A stretch of DNA of 46,709 nucleotides from an uncultured Bacteroidales bacterium (GTDB lineage Bacteria > Bacteroidota > Bacteroidia > Bacteroidales > Bacteroidaceae), in NCBI GenBank assembly GCA_902785075.1, contig CACZXN010000017.1:1-46709 (forward strand), read 5' to 3'. The notes beneath the pieces were generated by a model, which worked only from the letters and a program-made list of their open reading frames with translations, searched no databases and was not told the origin of the DNA. Positions 7,554 to 16,847 of the stretch are shown here, one piece after another (the first letter of the stretch is position 1; every line of letters starts with the position of its first letter). Position numbers and translations under genes: made by a program.

Positions 7554-9650
7554 TTAGTCTGTATCTTCTTCTGTTTCCTCTACTGGCTTACTTTCCTGAT
7601 TTGGTTCCTGCCCCTCTTCGTCGTTCGTTTCGGTTTCCTCATCGGGTTTGTCAGCGATAGCTTCTTGGATGGTGGTTCCGTAAGTAGTGCGGAGTACACG
7701 GAATTCTGTACGGCGGTTGATTGCGTTACAAATCTCCTGCTCGTCATCCTTCAACTTGAGGATGTAGTCCTCGGTGAGCGTGTCACCTTCGTTGAGGAAC
7801 GAGTGGGTGTCTGCCAGACGTTTCCTGACAACCTTCGGGCGGCTTTCTCCATAGCCTACTGGGCTGAGACGGTCGGCTTTGATGCCGTGTGCGATAAGAT
7901 AATTGACAACTGATTCTGCACGTCGTTGTGATAGGCGTTGATTGTAGGCATCCTCTCCCTTGTAGTCACAATGGGCTGCCAGCTCGATGGTGATGCTGGG
8001 GTTTTCGTTCATCATGATGACGAGGCTGTCGAGCGCATCGGTCGATGCTTCAGTCAGTGTGGCTTTATCGAACTCGTAGAAGATGTTGTTGATGAGCACT
8101 GGCACATTAATTGGTGGCAGAGGGAACTGCATCACATACTCTTCGCTTTCTGTTGATGGCTCAACAAAGATTTCCTGTTTGATGTTCAGGTAGCCTTTGC
8201 AGGTTCCAAGGAATACATATTCAACATTGGGTTTGAGAACCATCGTGAAAGAACCGTCACCTCGCACGCTGAGTTTCTCGTTTGTTCCATCGTTACCCAC
8301 TACATACACAAGTGCTTCGGGGAGTTCATAACCGTCCTTCTCATAGAGCCATCCTGTAACGGTCTGTACAATCTCAGGCAGTTCGAAGCTGTAGATATTC
8401 TCCCAACCCTTATTGGCATCTCCACGACTTGAGCAGAAGTAGCCACGATTGTAGATGCCTTCGAAGGTCATGCCGAAATCGTCGGAGCTGCTGTTGAGTG
8501 GATATTGCTGATTCTCGACAATCCATCCTTTCACACTATCGCTTACAGCTTTGAAGATGTCGAGTCCTCCCATGCCTGGATGACCATCGGACGAGAAATA
8601 GAGGTCGCCATTCGGACGGAACGAAGGAAACATTTCGTTTCCAGGTGTGTTGATGGGGCGTCCGAGGTTTTCTACGCCACCGAATCCTTCTTTCGTGATA
8701 CGTGTACGCCAGATATCATATCCTCCTTGTCCTCCTGGCATATCGCTAACGAAGTAGAGCCAATCGCCATCAGGACTGACGGCTGGGTGGGCATAGGAAG
8801 AAAGAGTGTCTTTGCTGATTTCGCATTTCGTGGGTTTTGCCCAAGTTGCATCGGAGCGTGCTGAGCGATAAATTTCCGCATAGCGAGGATAAGAGGGGTC
8901 AGTGCTGCAACGTGTGAAATAAAGGGTCTTGCCGTCGGGCGAGATGCAACTGACTCCTTCATCGTATTCAGAGTTGATTTCTGACTCTATTGATTCCGGT
9001 TGCTTCCATTTCTTGTTTTCGTCCTTCTTTACATAGAACATATCTGCACATTTCACTCCGCTGATACCGCTGAGGTCATCACCTGAGGCATCTTTGCGTG
9101 TAGATGTAAACAACATTTGGTCGGAATCGTCACCGAAGAGCATAGGTGAGTAGTCCGAACGTGAAGAGTTGAACAAGGCCTCTTTCTTTACCTGATAGAG
9201 GTTTGGATTGGCTTTCCACTGGGGTGCTAAATCACACGACTGCATTCCTGCTATAGCCAGTTCGTTGGTCTCATCGAGATTGAGGTAGGCGGCAAAACTC
9301 TCTTGTGCTCCTTTGTAGTTCGCAAGCTTCAGTTGTTGTTTGCCTAGATAGAGTAGGGCGGTAGAGTCGGAATAATGGTAGCGTACCGCATTTTGGAAAG
9401 CCTGCATCGCCTTCTGCGGATTGTTGATGCGTTGGTAGCAGAGTCCCATGCGGAAAGCTCGATCGGCACGTTTGTCCTTCTCCTTTGTTGGAATGCGTTG
9501 GTACGACTTTTTATATTGTTGGGCAGCTTGGTAGTATTCACCCATTGCATAGAATTGTTCACCCTTCTTGAAACTGATATTCTCGTTGCTGCAAGAAAGG
9601 GAACTCAAAACTATCAATCCACTCAGGACTATGTAATCAATCTTCCGCAT
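7554..9650 (-). CDS. porE: PorE-like T9SS component (TPR, PD40 propeller, CRD, OmpA-like lipoprotein)
   Basis: The 698-residue lipoprotein has lipobox LSLSC with Cys20, then TPR repeats (about 30-135, e.g. YYQAAQQYKKSYQRI). A WD40-like/PD40 propeller follows (about 155-420, repeated SPDG(K/D)xLYF and SDMPGGQGGYDIWRT), then a carboxypeptidase-regulatory-like fold (about 430-505), and an OmpA-type peptidoglycan-binding domain (about 530-655, with IELAAHCDYKG and NQRLSQRRAESVVNYLI). This domain order is that of Porphyromonas PorE (PG1058), which tethers the T9SS trans-envelope machine to peptidoglycan. A Glu-rich tail closes it. The neighbour upstream on the same strand encodes a T9SS-tailed cargo. 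A generic OmpA/PD40 protein is the alternative, but the four-domain order is quite specific. Confidence 0.85.
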   Translation of the reverse strand: MRKIDYIVLSGLIVLSSLSCSNENISFKKGEQFYAMGEYYQAAQQYKKSYQRIPTKEKDKRADRAFRMGLCYQRINNPQKAMQAFQNAVRYHYSDSTALLYLGKQQLKLANYKGAQESFAAYLNLDETNELAIAGMQSCDLAPQWKANPNLYQVKKEALFNSSRSDYSPMLFGDDSDQMLFTSTRKDASGDDLSGISGVKCADMFYVKKDENKKWKQPESIESEINSEYDEGVSCISPDGKTLYFTRCSTDPSYPRYAEIYRSARSDATWAKPTKCEISKDTLSSYAHPAVSPDGDWLYFVSDMPGGQGGYDIWRTRITKEGFGGVENLGRPINTPGNEMFPSFRPNGDLYFSSDGHPGMGGLDIFKAVSDSVKGWIVENQQYPLNSSSDDFGMTFEGIYNRGYFCSSRGDANKGWENIYSFELPEIVQTVTGWLYEKDGYELPEALVYVVGNDGTNEKLSVRGDGSFTMVLKPNVEYVFLGTCKGYLNIKQEIFVEPSTESEEYVMQFPLPPINVPVLINNIFYEFDKATLTEASTDALDSLVIMMNENPSITIELAAHCDYKGEDAYNQRLSQRRAESVVNYLIAHGIKADRLSPVGYGESRPKVVRKRLADTHSFLNEGDTLTEDYILKLKDDEQEICNAINRRTEFRVLRTTYGTTIQEAIADKPDEETETNDEEGQEPNQESKPVEETEEDTD

Positions 9651-9700
9651 ATTACTCTAAACGTAAAAACTTAGTTTTTATTGTGATAGGCACCAACAAA

Positions 9701-9730
9701 AAGTTGCCCGGACCGAAGTTCAGGCAACTT
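9701..9730 (-). terminator. Intrinsic terminator of the large surface protein gene
   Basis: AAGTTGCC (9701-9708) and GGCAACTT (9723-9730) pair around 14 nt. On the minus strand the stem is followed by TTTTTG. It lies between the 1166-residue protein gene and porE, so porE expression should need its own promoter or read-through. No clear -7 box was found before porE. Confidence 0.75.
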
Positions 9731-9786
9731 TACTGTTTGATAATCAGACCTATTGGGCTAAAAAGGCTTTTCGGTCGTTGGGCAAC

Positions 9787-12700
9787 TTATTTCACCAAGA
9801 TCTTCTTACCATTGATGATGTTAACACCCTTCTGAGGAGCAGCGAGTTTCTGACCAACGAGGTTGTAGATGCCGTTTGCAGCATTGTTGTTAACCATAAT
9901 GTCGTTGATGCCCTCTGCTACTGCAGGTCCGTAATAGATGAGGTGAATATAGTTGATGTTGATGTAGTCGTTGGTTACAGTTCTTGGTTTGTCGATACCG
10001 AGTTTCAACTTGCCATCTTCAGGAACAATGATCTCGATGCTGGTCTTGTAATAACCTTCTGCGAACCATGCTACGTATGCACCAGTGTTGTATGGAACAT
10101 ACAGACTCTTACCGTCAACTGTTACAGTCTGTGCACCTGAACCGCCAAGATTCTCTTCGAGAGCGTACTCAGTGTTACGATGCAGATAACCGATAACAGT
10201 AGTGTCGGAAGTGGTACCGAATACGTATGCGTTCTTGTCACCCTCTGGATCTGCTGCATAGCGGCTTGCATCGCCTGCGCAATCACCTGCACGATATGCA
10301 CCCTGTGCTTCGATGACATACTTACCTGCAGGCAGACCTGCTAATGTCTGATAGAGGTGTGATTCTCCACCGAATGCGCTGAAGGTGTTCTGCTTGTAAC
10401 CGTTGCATGAACCGCGATCCCATCCAGGAACGTTCTTGTCAGAGTTTCCAGTATCTTGATCGAGGTCTGGGTTAACCATTACGCAAGAGTAGTCGATTGG
10501 GTTCTCCTCGCTTGCTTCGCCTTCTGGCAACTTGAAGCTTGTAACGGAACGACCAGCTGCTGTGATGAGTGATTGACACTGAGCGTCAGTCTCACATCCT
10601 GTCATCTCAACTGACTGCATGTCAGCTAACAGTTGCTGAGCTTCTTTCAGTTTGTCCTGAGTAGCTGTGGCCTCGAATTCAAGGATAGCGCTGTTGAGCG
10701 ATTCGATAGCTGCTTCGAGTTCTTCCTGCAACTTGGCTGAAGCCTTTGCATTTTCGATTGACTCAAAGAATGCACCGATGCAACCCATCAGTTCATCATC
10801 GCTTGCCTTCTTGATGGCATCGATAGCGTTGGCCATATTGTCACGAGCCTCTTTTGACATGATGACGCCATCGAGTTCGTCTGCAGCTTCCTGCAACTTA
10901 TCTGTTACCATAGCTACTGCTTCAGGATCAACACCTGCATAGTAGAGGTGGAAGTTGTCGAATGTTGAGTAGCAAGCATCACGAGGAGCAGATGGTTCGC
11001 GAACACCGAAGGTCAGCTTACCGTCGTCCATTACATATCCGTAAACGGTGTTGAGGTAGAGCTCTTTCTTGTCGCCGAATGCCTTTGCTATGTCACCACT
11101 GCTGGCTGGTGCCCACTTACCTTCTTCGAACTGATAAGAACCGCTACTGAGTTCCTGATCGTAGTAGTCGTCAAATGCGTTCAACAGAGGACGTGCGATG
11201 TTGTTTACGTAAACCTCAGCGCAGATGTCACCGATATTGCCTGCTACATACTCAGAGTATGCATCACTCTCGCTAGCTGTACGATAGTAACCTTGAACAG
11301 TCAGTTTGTAGATACCAGGCTTCAAACCAGAGATGGTCTGATAGCAATCGTAAGTGGTGTGATAAGCAGTAACAACGGGGTTGTTTGTGTTCATAGCCTT
11401 TACGTCAGCACTATTCTTTGGGTTCCAAGTCCAACCTTCATTACCTTTGTTGAAGTCTGGGTTGAAGATGAGGGCAGTAACTTCGTCACCTTGTTTCTCG
11501 TTTTCTGCGATATACTGTGCCACCTTGTCATAAATCTGGCTTCCTATATTTTCACAGTATTCTGTGTCGGCAGTACCGTCTTCGTATGCACCTTCCATAT
11601 TCATGAGGTCGTCACCGAGTTTCTGTGCCAAGTCTGGGAATGAGCTTGCAAGTGCCTCCTGATATCCCTTCACGTCTTCGATGGCTGTTGCCAATTTTTC
11701 ATAGTCTTTCACAGAAGCGACAAGTGCATTGTAAGCAGCTTTCAGAGTAGCAATTTGCTCTTCAAATCCTTCTGCTGTTGCTTTTGAGTTGTTCATCTCC
11801 TGCTCGAAGGTTTCCTTCACTTCGTTGTTTGCAAATACATCATCGAGGTCAGGATATTCACCTTCATACTGCTCTACCAAGCCTTCCAATACTGGCTGGT
11901 TAGGATCAGATACTTCTCCGTAGTAGGTGAGTTTGAAGTTATCGGCTGCTATCCAGCTTGCTGTGGTTGATTCTGCGAGGAATCCGAGTTCGATATCTGC
12001 TTGTGAATCAAGTGCGAATGTGATTTCGTAGTGCTGAGGCATCTGGTCTTCTGTTGCAACCTCTCGTCGTACGTTGACTTTCTCACCGCTTTTCACATAC
12101 ATGTAAACACCTGATACTGCTGGAGCGCCAGCTTTCTGGAATACTGCAATTGCATCAGCACCTAGTTTGTACTTACCTGCAGGCATCGTCTTAACTATGG
12201 TGTAAATCTTACCGTCACCTAGTTTGTTTGCATCTACGTTATAGGTTGGACGCCAAGCCTGGATGAAGTTGCTGATGGTTACTTCTCCGTTTGTATAGCT
12301 GTCACCCTGATAGCCACTAGCTGAGGTTGAACCTACATCAACTGTCCATCCGTCAGCATTACCTGTTTCAAAGTCTGGGTTCGTCATGAACGAGGTAGCA
12401 TCCTTCGGATCAGAATTGGTCGCACCGACAAGTTCTGTGCCGATACGATAGTTATACACATCTTCCTGCAATTGTTTGTTAGCAGCATCGAGTTGTTCTG
12501 CTGACGAACCAGTATTGTTGTATACAGTTTCTGCTGCACCTACATTTACTTCTGGATAGGTCTCTTTTACAAATGTGATATACTCGTTCAGTTTCATTGC
12601 TGCGTTGTAGTTTGCAACAGCAGTCTGGTATGCATCGTAGGTTGCTTCTGGGATGAATGCCCATGTGATGCATGCATTAGGGATGGCTTCGTCTGACAGT

Positions 12701-13287
12701 ACGTCAATCATAGGTGTGAGGGCCTTACGATTGTCCTGTACGTAGTCTTCGTCATAGATGTCGAATCCCCAGAACGACACATCCTTCAACGCTGTCATTT
12801 CTGCGGTGAATGGTGCATTGTTGCCATCTGACACCTTGAATTTGTAGATGTTGCCTTCCTCCTTTATCATTTCCCATGCAGGGTAAGCATCTGCCTGGTC
12901 GGCATAGTCAACATACATGTTGCGCTCGTTTACGGCAAACACCTTCTGCCATTTGCTGTCGTGCCAGTTGATGATGTAGTATGACTTACCGTCCCAAGCT
13001 TCATCATTGATTGCATACTTTGCTACGAACAGTTTATGGCCAGTCGTGTTGAGGACAGCATGTGTGTTCCAAGTCTGACCAGTATGGTTGTCAGCCCTAC
13101 CATTGGTCAGGAAGCCGTCACCTTCAATATTATAAAGGTAATAGATAGTTGTGTCGCCTACTGCTTCTGACGACAGTTTTACTTCAGCATAGTCTGCCGA
13201 AGTAATCTTTGGAGCTACCCATCCTTGTGCAAACATCATCGTTGCCAAGAATGACATTACTCCTAACAAATAGAATTTCTTGTTCAT
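9787..13287 (-). CDS. Large secreted surface protein with three repeated modules and a T9SS sorting tail
   Basis: The 1166-residue protein has a signal peptide (1-20, ending FAQ). An N-terminal domain (about 25-210) is followed by three related beta-sandwich modules (about 302-457, 608-786, 937-1120). Each opens with NPDF or NPDL plus a GW motif, contains (L/M)PxGKY or LKPGIYKLTVQGYYR, and ends with FxLxYYG-type strands, as in carbohydrate-binding jelly-roll domains. Acidic helical spacers (about 460-600 and 788-930) separate them. The last 40 residues (GIYNLVGQKLAAP, then INGKKILVK) form a type-A T9SS C-terminal domain. No catalytic domain was recognised, so a binding or adhesion role is likely. 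A -33/-7 promoter at 13353-13382 and a terminator at 9701-9730 make it a single-gene unit. Confidence 0.8.
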   Translation of the reverse strand: MNKKFYLLGVMSFLATMMFAQGWVAPKITSADYAEVKLSSEAVGDTTIYYLYNIEGDGFLTNGRADNHTGQTWNTHAVLNTTGHKLFVAKYAINDEAWDGKSYYIINWHDSKWQKVFAVNERNMYVDYADQADAYPAWEMIKEEGNIYKFKVSDGNNAPFTAEMTALKDVSFWGFDIYDEDYVQDNRKALTPMIDVLSDEAIPNACITWAFIPEATYDAYQTAVANYNAAMKLNEYITFVKETYPEVNVGAAETVYNNTGSSAEQLDAANKQLQEDVYNYRIGTELVGATNSDPKDATSFMTNPDFETGNADGWTVDVGSTSASGYQGDSYTNGEVTISNFIQAWRPTYNVDANKLGDGKIYTIVKTMPAGKYKLGADAIAVFQKAGAPAVSGVYMYVKSGEKVNVRREVATEDQMPQHYEITFALDSQADIELGFLAESTTASWIAADNFKLTYYGEVSDPNQPVLEGLVEQYEGEYPDLDDVFANNEVKETFEQEMNNSKATAEGFEEQIATLKAAYNALVASVKDYEKLATAIEDVKGYQEALASSFPDLAQKLGDDLMNMEGAYEDGTADTEYCENIGSQIYDKVAQYIAENEKQGDEVTALIFNPDFNKGNEGWTWNPKNSADVKAMNTNNPVVTAYHTTYDCYQTISGLKPGIYKLTVQGYYRTASESDAYSEYVAGNIGDICAEVYVNNIARPLLNAFDDYYDQELSSGSYQFEEGKWAPASSGDIAKAFGDKKELYLNTVYGYVMDDGKLTFGVREPSAPRDACYSTFDNFHLYYAGVDPEAVAMVTDKLQEAADELDGVIMSKEARDNMANAIDAIKKASDDELMGCIGAFFESIENAKASAKLQEELEAAIESLNSAILEFEATATQDKLKEAQQLLADMQSVEMTGCETDAQCQSLITAAGRSVTSFKLPEGEASEENPIDYSCVMVNPDLDQDTGNSDKNVPGWDRGSCNGYKQNTFSAFGGESHLYQTLAGLPAGKYVIEAQGAYRAGDCAGDASRYAADPEGDKNAYVFGTTSDTTVIGYLHRNTEYALEENLGGSGAQTVTVDGKSLYVPYNTGAYVAWFAEGYYKTSIEIIVPEDGKLKLGIDKPRTVTNDYININYIHLIYYGPAVAEGINDIMVNNNAANGIYNLVGQKLAAPQKGVNIINGKKILVK

Positions 13288-13352
13288 AATTGCTTGGATT
13301 TTAATTAGGTTACTATTAAGTTAAGTATTAATGTTTTGGTCTTTTTGACAGG

Positions 13353-13382
13353 CAAAGATATGCAAAAAACTTTAGATAGCAA
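13353..13382 (-). promoter_or_regulatory. Promoter of the large surface protein gene
   Basis: On the minus strand TTG (13382-13380), a 19-nt spacer and TATCTTTG (13360-13353) form a good Bacteroidota promoter, 65 nt before the ATG. The leader is AT-rich. Confidence 0.65.
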
Positions 13383-13463
13383 GCGAAAAACATGTTTTTT
13401 ATTAAAAAACATTAAAAAAAGTCGCAAAACACGACATTCTGTTATGTAATTATTCTAAAAATG

Positions 13464-13501
13464 AACAAAAAGATGCAGCATCAACGCCACATCTTTTTGT
13501 T
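13464..13501. terminator. Intrinsic terminator behind ackA
   Basis: AACAAAAAGATG and CATCTTTTTGTT form a perfect 12-bp stem with a 14-nt loop, 23 nt beyond the ackA stop codon. The stem carries its own T-runs on both strands. Confidence 0.8.
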
Positions 13502-13523
13502 TTGTATGATAGGAGCTAGGAGA

Positions 13524-14723
13524 TTATGCTTGCTTTACAATCTCAAGGGTATCTGTTGCAATCATCAGTTCCTCATCTGTAGGGATGACACAAACAGTTA
13601 CCTTGCTGTCAGGAGCGCTGATGATGTCTTCTGTGGCACGAACTGAGTGGTTCTTGTCTCTATCGATCTTCACTCCAAGGAATTCCAACCCATTTGTGGC
13701 GCCTTCACGCACCTCCCACTGGTTCTCGCCTGCTCCTCCTGTGAAGAGGATGATGTCCACTCCGCCCATCGCAGCTGCATACTGACCGATGTATTTCTTA
13801 ATGCGGTAGGTGTACATTTCTTTTGCCAGACGAGCCTTATCGTTTCCAGCTTCAATAGCTGCTAGAATATCGCGGAAGTCGCTCGACGCTTCGCTCACAC
13901 CAGCCAAACCAGACTTCTTGTTCAGCAGGTTGCTGATACCTGCTGTGTCGAGTCCCAACTTGTCCATGAGGAATGTGACTGCTCCTGCATCGATATCACC
14001 GCTACGAGTACCCATGATAAGTCCCTCGAGTGGTGTCAGACCCATTGAGGTATCGACGCATTTGCCGTCTTTTACTGCAGCGATTGATGCTCCGTTTCCG
14101 ATGTGGCAAGTGATTATCTTTTTACCTTCAGGTTTCACTCCAAGGAACTCGCAGACACGCTGACTGACATATCTGTGACTTGTTCCGTGGAAACCGTAAC
14201 GGCGCACTCCGTATTTGGTGTACAGCTCGTAGGGAAGGGCATACATATATGCGTAGTCGGGCATTGTCTGATGGAAAGCGGTATCGAATACTCCAACTTG
14301 TGGCACGTTGGGCAGACAGGCTTTCACTGCGTTCACTCCCTTGATGTTGGCTGGGTTGTGAAGTGGTGCAAGGTCGTTGCAACTTGCAAACACCTCCATC
14401 ACTTCATCGTTGAGTAGTACACTCTTGTTGAATTTCTCTCCTCCGTGTACCATTCTATGGCCTACAGCATCGATTTCGCTCAGCGATTTCAGCACTGCAG
14501 TCTTTCCTTCTGTCAGACATTTGAAGATGAGTTGAACACCAGCTGTATGTTCAGCAATCGGCTGATTGATTTGAATCTTCTCTCCATTCAACTTCACTTT
14601 GATAAATGAGTCAGGCAGGCCTATCTTCTCTATACCTCCTGACGTGATGACCGACTTGTCAGTCATGTCGTACAATGCATATTTGATGGAACTGCTACCA
14701 CAGTTCAAAACTAATATTTTCAT
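13524..14723 (-). CDS. ackA: Acetate kinase
   Basis: The 399-residue enzyme has full family length. It begins with the ATP-site strand VLNCGSSSIKYAL and contains VGHRMVHGG, VFDTAFHQTMP, YGFHGTSHRYVS, HIGNGASIAA, and LFTGGAGENQWEVRE. These are the acetate kinase signatures of the ASKHA fold. It converts acetyl phosphate and ADP to acetate and ATP in the cytoplasm, the last step of acetate fermentation. It lies 27 nt behind pta on the same strand, and a terminator follows, so pta-ackA is an operon. Confidence 0.98.
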   Translation of the reverse strand: MKILVLNCGSSSIKYALYDMTDKSVITSGGIEKIGLPDSFIKVKLNGEKIQINQPIAEHTAGVQLIFKCLTEGKTAVLKSLSEIDAVGHRMVHGGEKFNKSVLLNDEVMEVFASCNDLAPLHNPANIKGVNAVKACLPNVPQVGVFDTAFHQTMPDYAYMYALPYELYTKYGVRRYGFHGTSHRYVSQRVCEFLGVKPEGKKIITCHIGNGASIAAVKDGKCVDTSMGLTPLEGLIMGTRSGDIDAGAVTFLMDKLGLDTAGISNLLNKKSGLAGVSEASSDFRDILAAIEAGNDKARLAKEMYTYRIKKYIGQYAAAMGGVDIILFTGGAGENQWEVREGATNGLEFLGVKIDRDKNHSVRATEDIISAPDSKVTVCVIPTDEELMIATDTLEIVKQA

Positions 14724-14750
14724 ATCTTTTTCTCGTTTCGTTTTTCATTA

Positions 14751-15758
14751 TTATTTTGCATCCATCGCTTGGCAGGCAGTGATAGCAACCATCTTATAGA
14801 TGTCGTCAACAGAACAGCCGCGACTCAGGTCGTTTACAGGACGTGCAATACCTTGAAGGATAGGGCCTATCGCATCTGCGTTACCCAGTCGCTGTACTAG
14901 TTTGTAGGCAATATTTCCTACCTCCAAACAAGGAACAACCAGCACATTTGCCTTTCCAGCAATCTCGCTATCTGGTGCTTTTTTCTGTCCTACGCTTGGT
15001 ACGAGGGCTGCATCTGCCTGCAGTTCTCCGTCGATTTTTAGGTTGGGAGCCATCTCCTGAGCCAGACGTGTAGCTTCTACCACTTTGTCAACTACCTCGT
15101 GCGATGCGCTTCCCTTTGTTGAGAAACTCAGCATTGCTACGCGTGGATCGGCAAATCCTGCCACACTCTTTGCTGTCTGAGCTGTGCACACAGCAATTTG
15201 TGCCAACTGACCTGCATCTGGCATAGGAGTGACTGCTACGTCACCTATTACCAACACACCCTCTTCGCCATATTGTGGGGTTTGGGTAATCATCAGCATC
15301 GCACCGCTCACACATGTGATGCCTGGAGCACACTTGATAATCTGAAGGGCAGGACGCAGGGTGTCACCTGTAGTCGATAGTGCTCCAGATATCTGTCCGT
15401 CGGCATCACCGCTTTTGATGATGAGACAGCCGAAGTAAAGAGGGTTGAGTACTTGCTCACGCGCTTTCTCGATGGTCATACCTTTCTTCTGACGCAATTG
15501 GAATAGCAGTTGAGCATACGCTTCTGTCTTTTCTGATGTTGCAGGGTCTATGATAGTAGCTTTGTCAATATGCTTCAATCCCAGTTTACCTGCGTACGAT
15601 TTGATTTCATCGGGGTTCCCAATGAGGATAATGTCGGCGATATCGTCGGCTAGCACGCGGTCGGCAGCCGTAATGGTGCGTTCTTCCATACTCTCAGGAA
15701 GCACAATACGCTGCTTGTTCGACTTCGCGCGTTCAATGATAGATTCAATAAGAGACAT
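14751..15758 (-). CDS. pta: Phosphate acetyltransferase
   Basis: The 335-residue protein is the short, single-domain Pta, without the N-terminal DRTGG/BioD-like extension of the E. coli enzyme. It contains IVLPESMEERTI at the start, ADGQISGALSTTGDTLRPAL, SGAMLMITQTP, and the C-terminal VVPCLEVGNIAYKL and NDLSRGCSVDDIYKM segments. It exchanges CoA on acetyl-CoA for phosphate to give acetyl phosphate for AckA. It is followed by ackA after 27 nt. The 92-bp gap towards proC has no obvious terminator or canonical -7 box, so part of its transcription may come from proC. Confidence 0.97.
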   Translation of the reverse strand: MSLIESIIERAKSNKQRIVLPESMEERTITAADRVLADDIADIILIGNPDEIKSYAGKLGLKHIDKATIIDPATSEKTEAYAQLLFQLRQKKGMTIEKAREQVLNPLYFGCLIIKSGDADGQISGALSTTGDTLRPALQIIKCAPGITCVSGAMLMITQTPQYGEEGVLVIGDVAVTPMPDAGQLAQIAVCTAQTAKSVAGFADPRVAMLSFSTKGSASHEVVDKVVEATRLAQEMAPNLKIDGELQADAALVPSVGQKKAPDSEIAGKANVLVVPCLEVGNIAYKLVQRLGNADAIGPILQGIARPVNDLSRGCSVDDIYKMVAITACQAMDAK

Positions 15759-15850
15759 ATTTTTGATTTACAATTTAATGATTTACAATTTACAATTGGT
15801 TGCTAGTTGCTTGCTAAGCGTGAAGTTCGGGATAGGCCGTTTGGCAATTA

Positions 15851-16636
15851 TTAAAGCCCTGTCTTGAAAACTCGAATCACAGCCGAGTTGAATCCTGCAT
15901 GATCCATCTCGTTCAAGCCCTTGATGGTATAGCCTCCAGGAGTGGTCACACGGTCAATTGCCTGTTCAGGATGTTCGCCTGTCTCATGCAACAGTTCGGC
16001 TGCACCTTTCATTGTCTGGATAGCAATCTTCAGCGCATCAGGCGGATAGAAGCCCATCTCTACGCCAGCTTCGGTCTGCACTCGGAGGAATCGCATTACA
16101 TAAGCAATGCCACACGAAGCCATCAGCATACCTGGTGCAATCAGTTTCTCCTGACACACGAATGTGTCGCCCACAATCTTAAACAGATTCTCCACCTTAT
16201 TTATTATTGAAGCATCAACTCCCTCAGCAGCGCTGATAAAAGTCATACTCTCGCAGAACTCTGCAGCGATGTTAGGAATAACATAGAACACAGAAGGAAT
16301 CTCGCACCCATTGTTGTGCAACATGTCGTTAATCTGCTCCAGCGTGATGCCCGCAGCCAGCGAAATCAACGTCTGCGAAGCTTTCAGGTTGCTCTTGATA
16401 TCTTTTATCACAGTCTCCACCTGCCAAGGTTTTACCGCAATGACAATCATGTCGGTATCCTTCGCTGCCACATTATCGTCAGTCGTGATGTCGATATTAG
16501 GGCAGTCGTCCTTGATTCTGTTCAATTTCTCTATGTGTACGCCAGAAACCGTGATGTTCATGTCCTTACCACGCTTGCTCCAGCCTCTGACCAAAGCACC
16601 TCCGATATTTCCAGCACCGATAACCGATATGTTCAT
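15851..16636 (-). CDS. proC: Pyrroline-5-carboxylate reductase
   Basis: The 261-residue enzyme opens directly with its NAD(P)-binding strand: MNISVIGAGNIGGALVRGW. It also has VIAVKPWQVE, SLAAGITLEQI, and a C-terminal dimer region ending in VTTPGGYTIKGLNEMD, typical of ProC. It reduces pyrroline-5-carboxylate to proline. An in-frame ATG at 16684 would add 16 residues without homology. However, a -7 box (16664-16671) lies inside that extension, so the start at 16636 is preferred. The next genes on this strand are pta and ackA, metabolically unrelated. Confidence 0.94.
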   Translation of the reverse strand: MNISVIGAGNIGGALVRGWSKRGKDMNITVSGVHIEKLNRIKDDCPNIDITTDDNVAAKDTDMIVIAVKPWQVETVIKDIKSNLKASQTLISLAAGITLEQINDMLHNNGCEIPSVFYVIPNIAAEFCESMTFISAAEGVDASIINKVENLFKIVGDTFVCQEKLIAPGMLMASCGIAYVMRFLRVQTEAGVEMGFYPPDALKIAIQTMKGAAELLHETGEHPEQAIDRVTTPGGYTIKGLNEMDHAGFNSAVIRVFKTGL

Positions 16637-16663
16637 AACTTGTCCGTTTTTAGAAATTTCCAA

Positions 16664-16671
16664 CAAAGGTA
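16664..16671 (-). promoter_or_regulatory. -7 box of proC, decides its start codon
   Basis: Minus-strand TACCTTTG lies 27 nt before the ATG at 16636 and downstream of the in-frame ATG at 16684. Confidence 0.55.
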
Positions 16672-16675
16672 CAAA

Positions 16676-16708
16676 ATAATTCATAATTCATAATTCATAA
16701 TTCATAAT
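16676..16708. repeat. 7-bp tandem repeat TCATAAT
   Basis: Four perfect TCATAAT units (16681-16708) plus a partial one lie directly upstream of the proC promoter box. Related words (ATAATGCATT, ATTATGAATTATT) recur at 16765-16795, on the other side of the intergenic region. Confidence 0.75.
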
Positions 16709-16768
16709 AAAGTACGTTTTTCTGTGGAAACTGATGAAAAAACAAGGATTTTGGCACATAATTATTGA

Positions 16769-16806
16769 TAATGCATTGTGCATTATGAATTATTTTACTA
16801 TCTTTG
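16769..16806 (+). promoter_or_regulatory. Ferredoxin promoter overlapped by a perfect palindrome
   Basis: TTG at 16776-16778, a 20-nt spacer and TATCTTTG at 16799-16806 form a good promoter 42 nt before the ferredoxin ATG. The perfect inverted repeat ATAATGCA-ttg-TGCATTAT (16769-16787) covers the -33 element, the place expected for a repressor or activator site. Confidence 0.6.
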
Positions 16807-16847
16807 CACCCGCAAAGAGTTAGATATCAATTTAAAAGAAGAGAATT

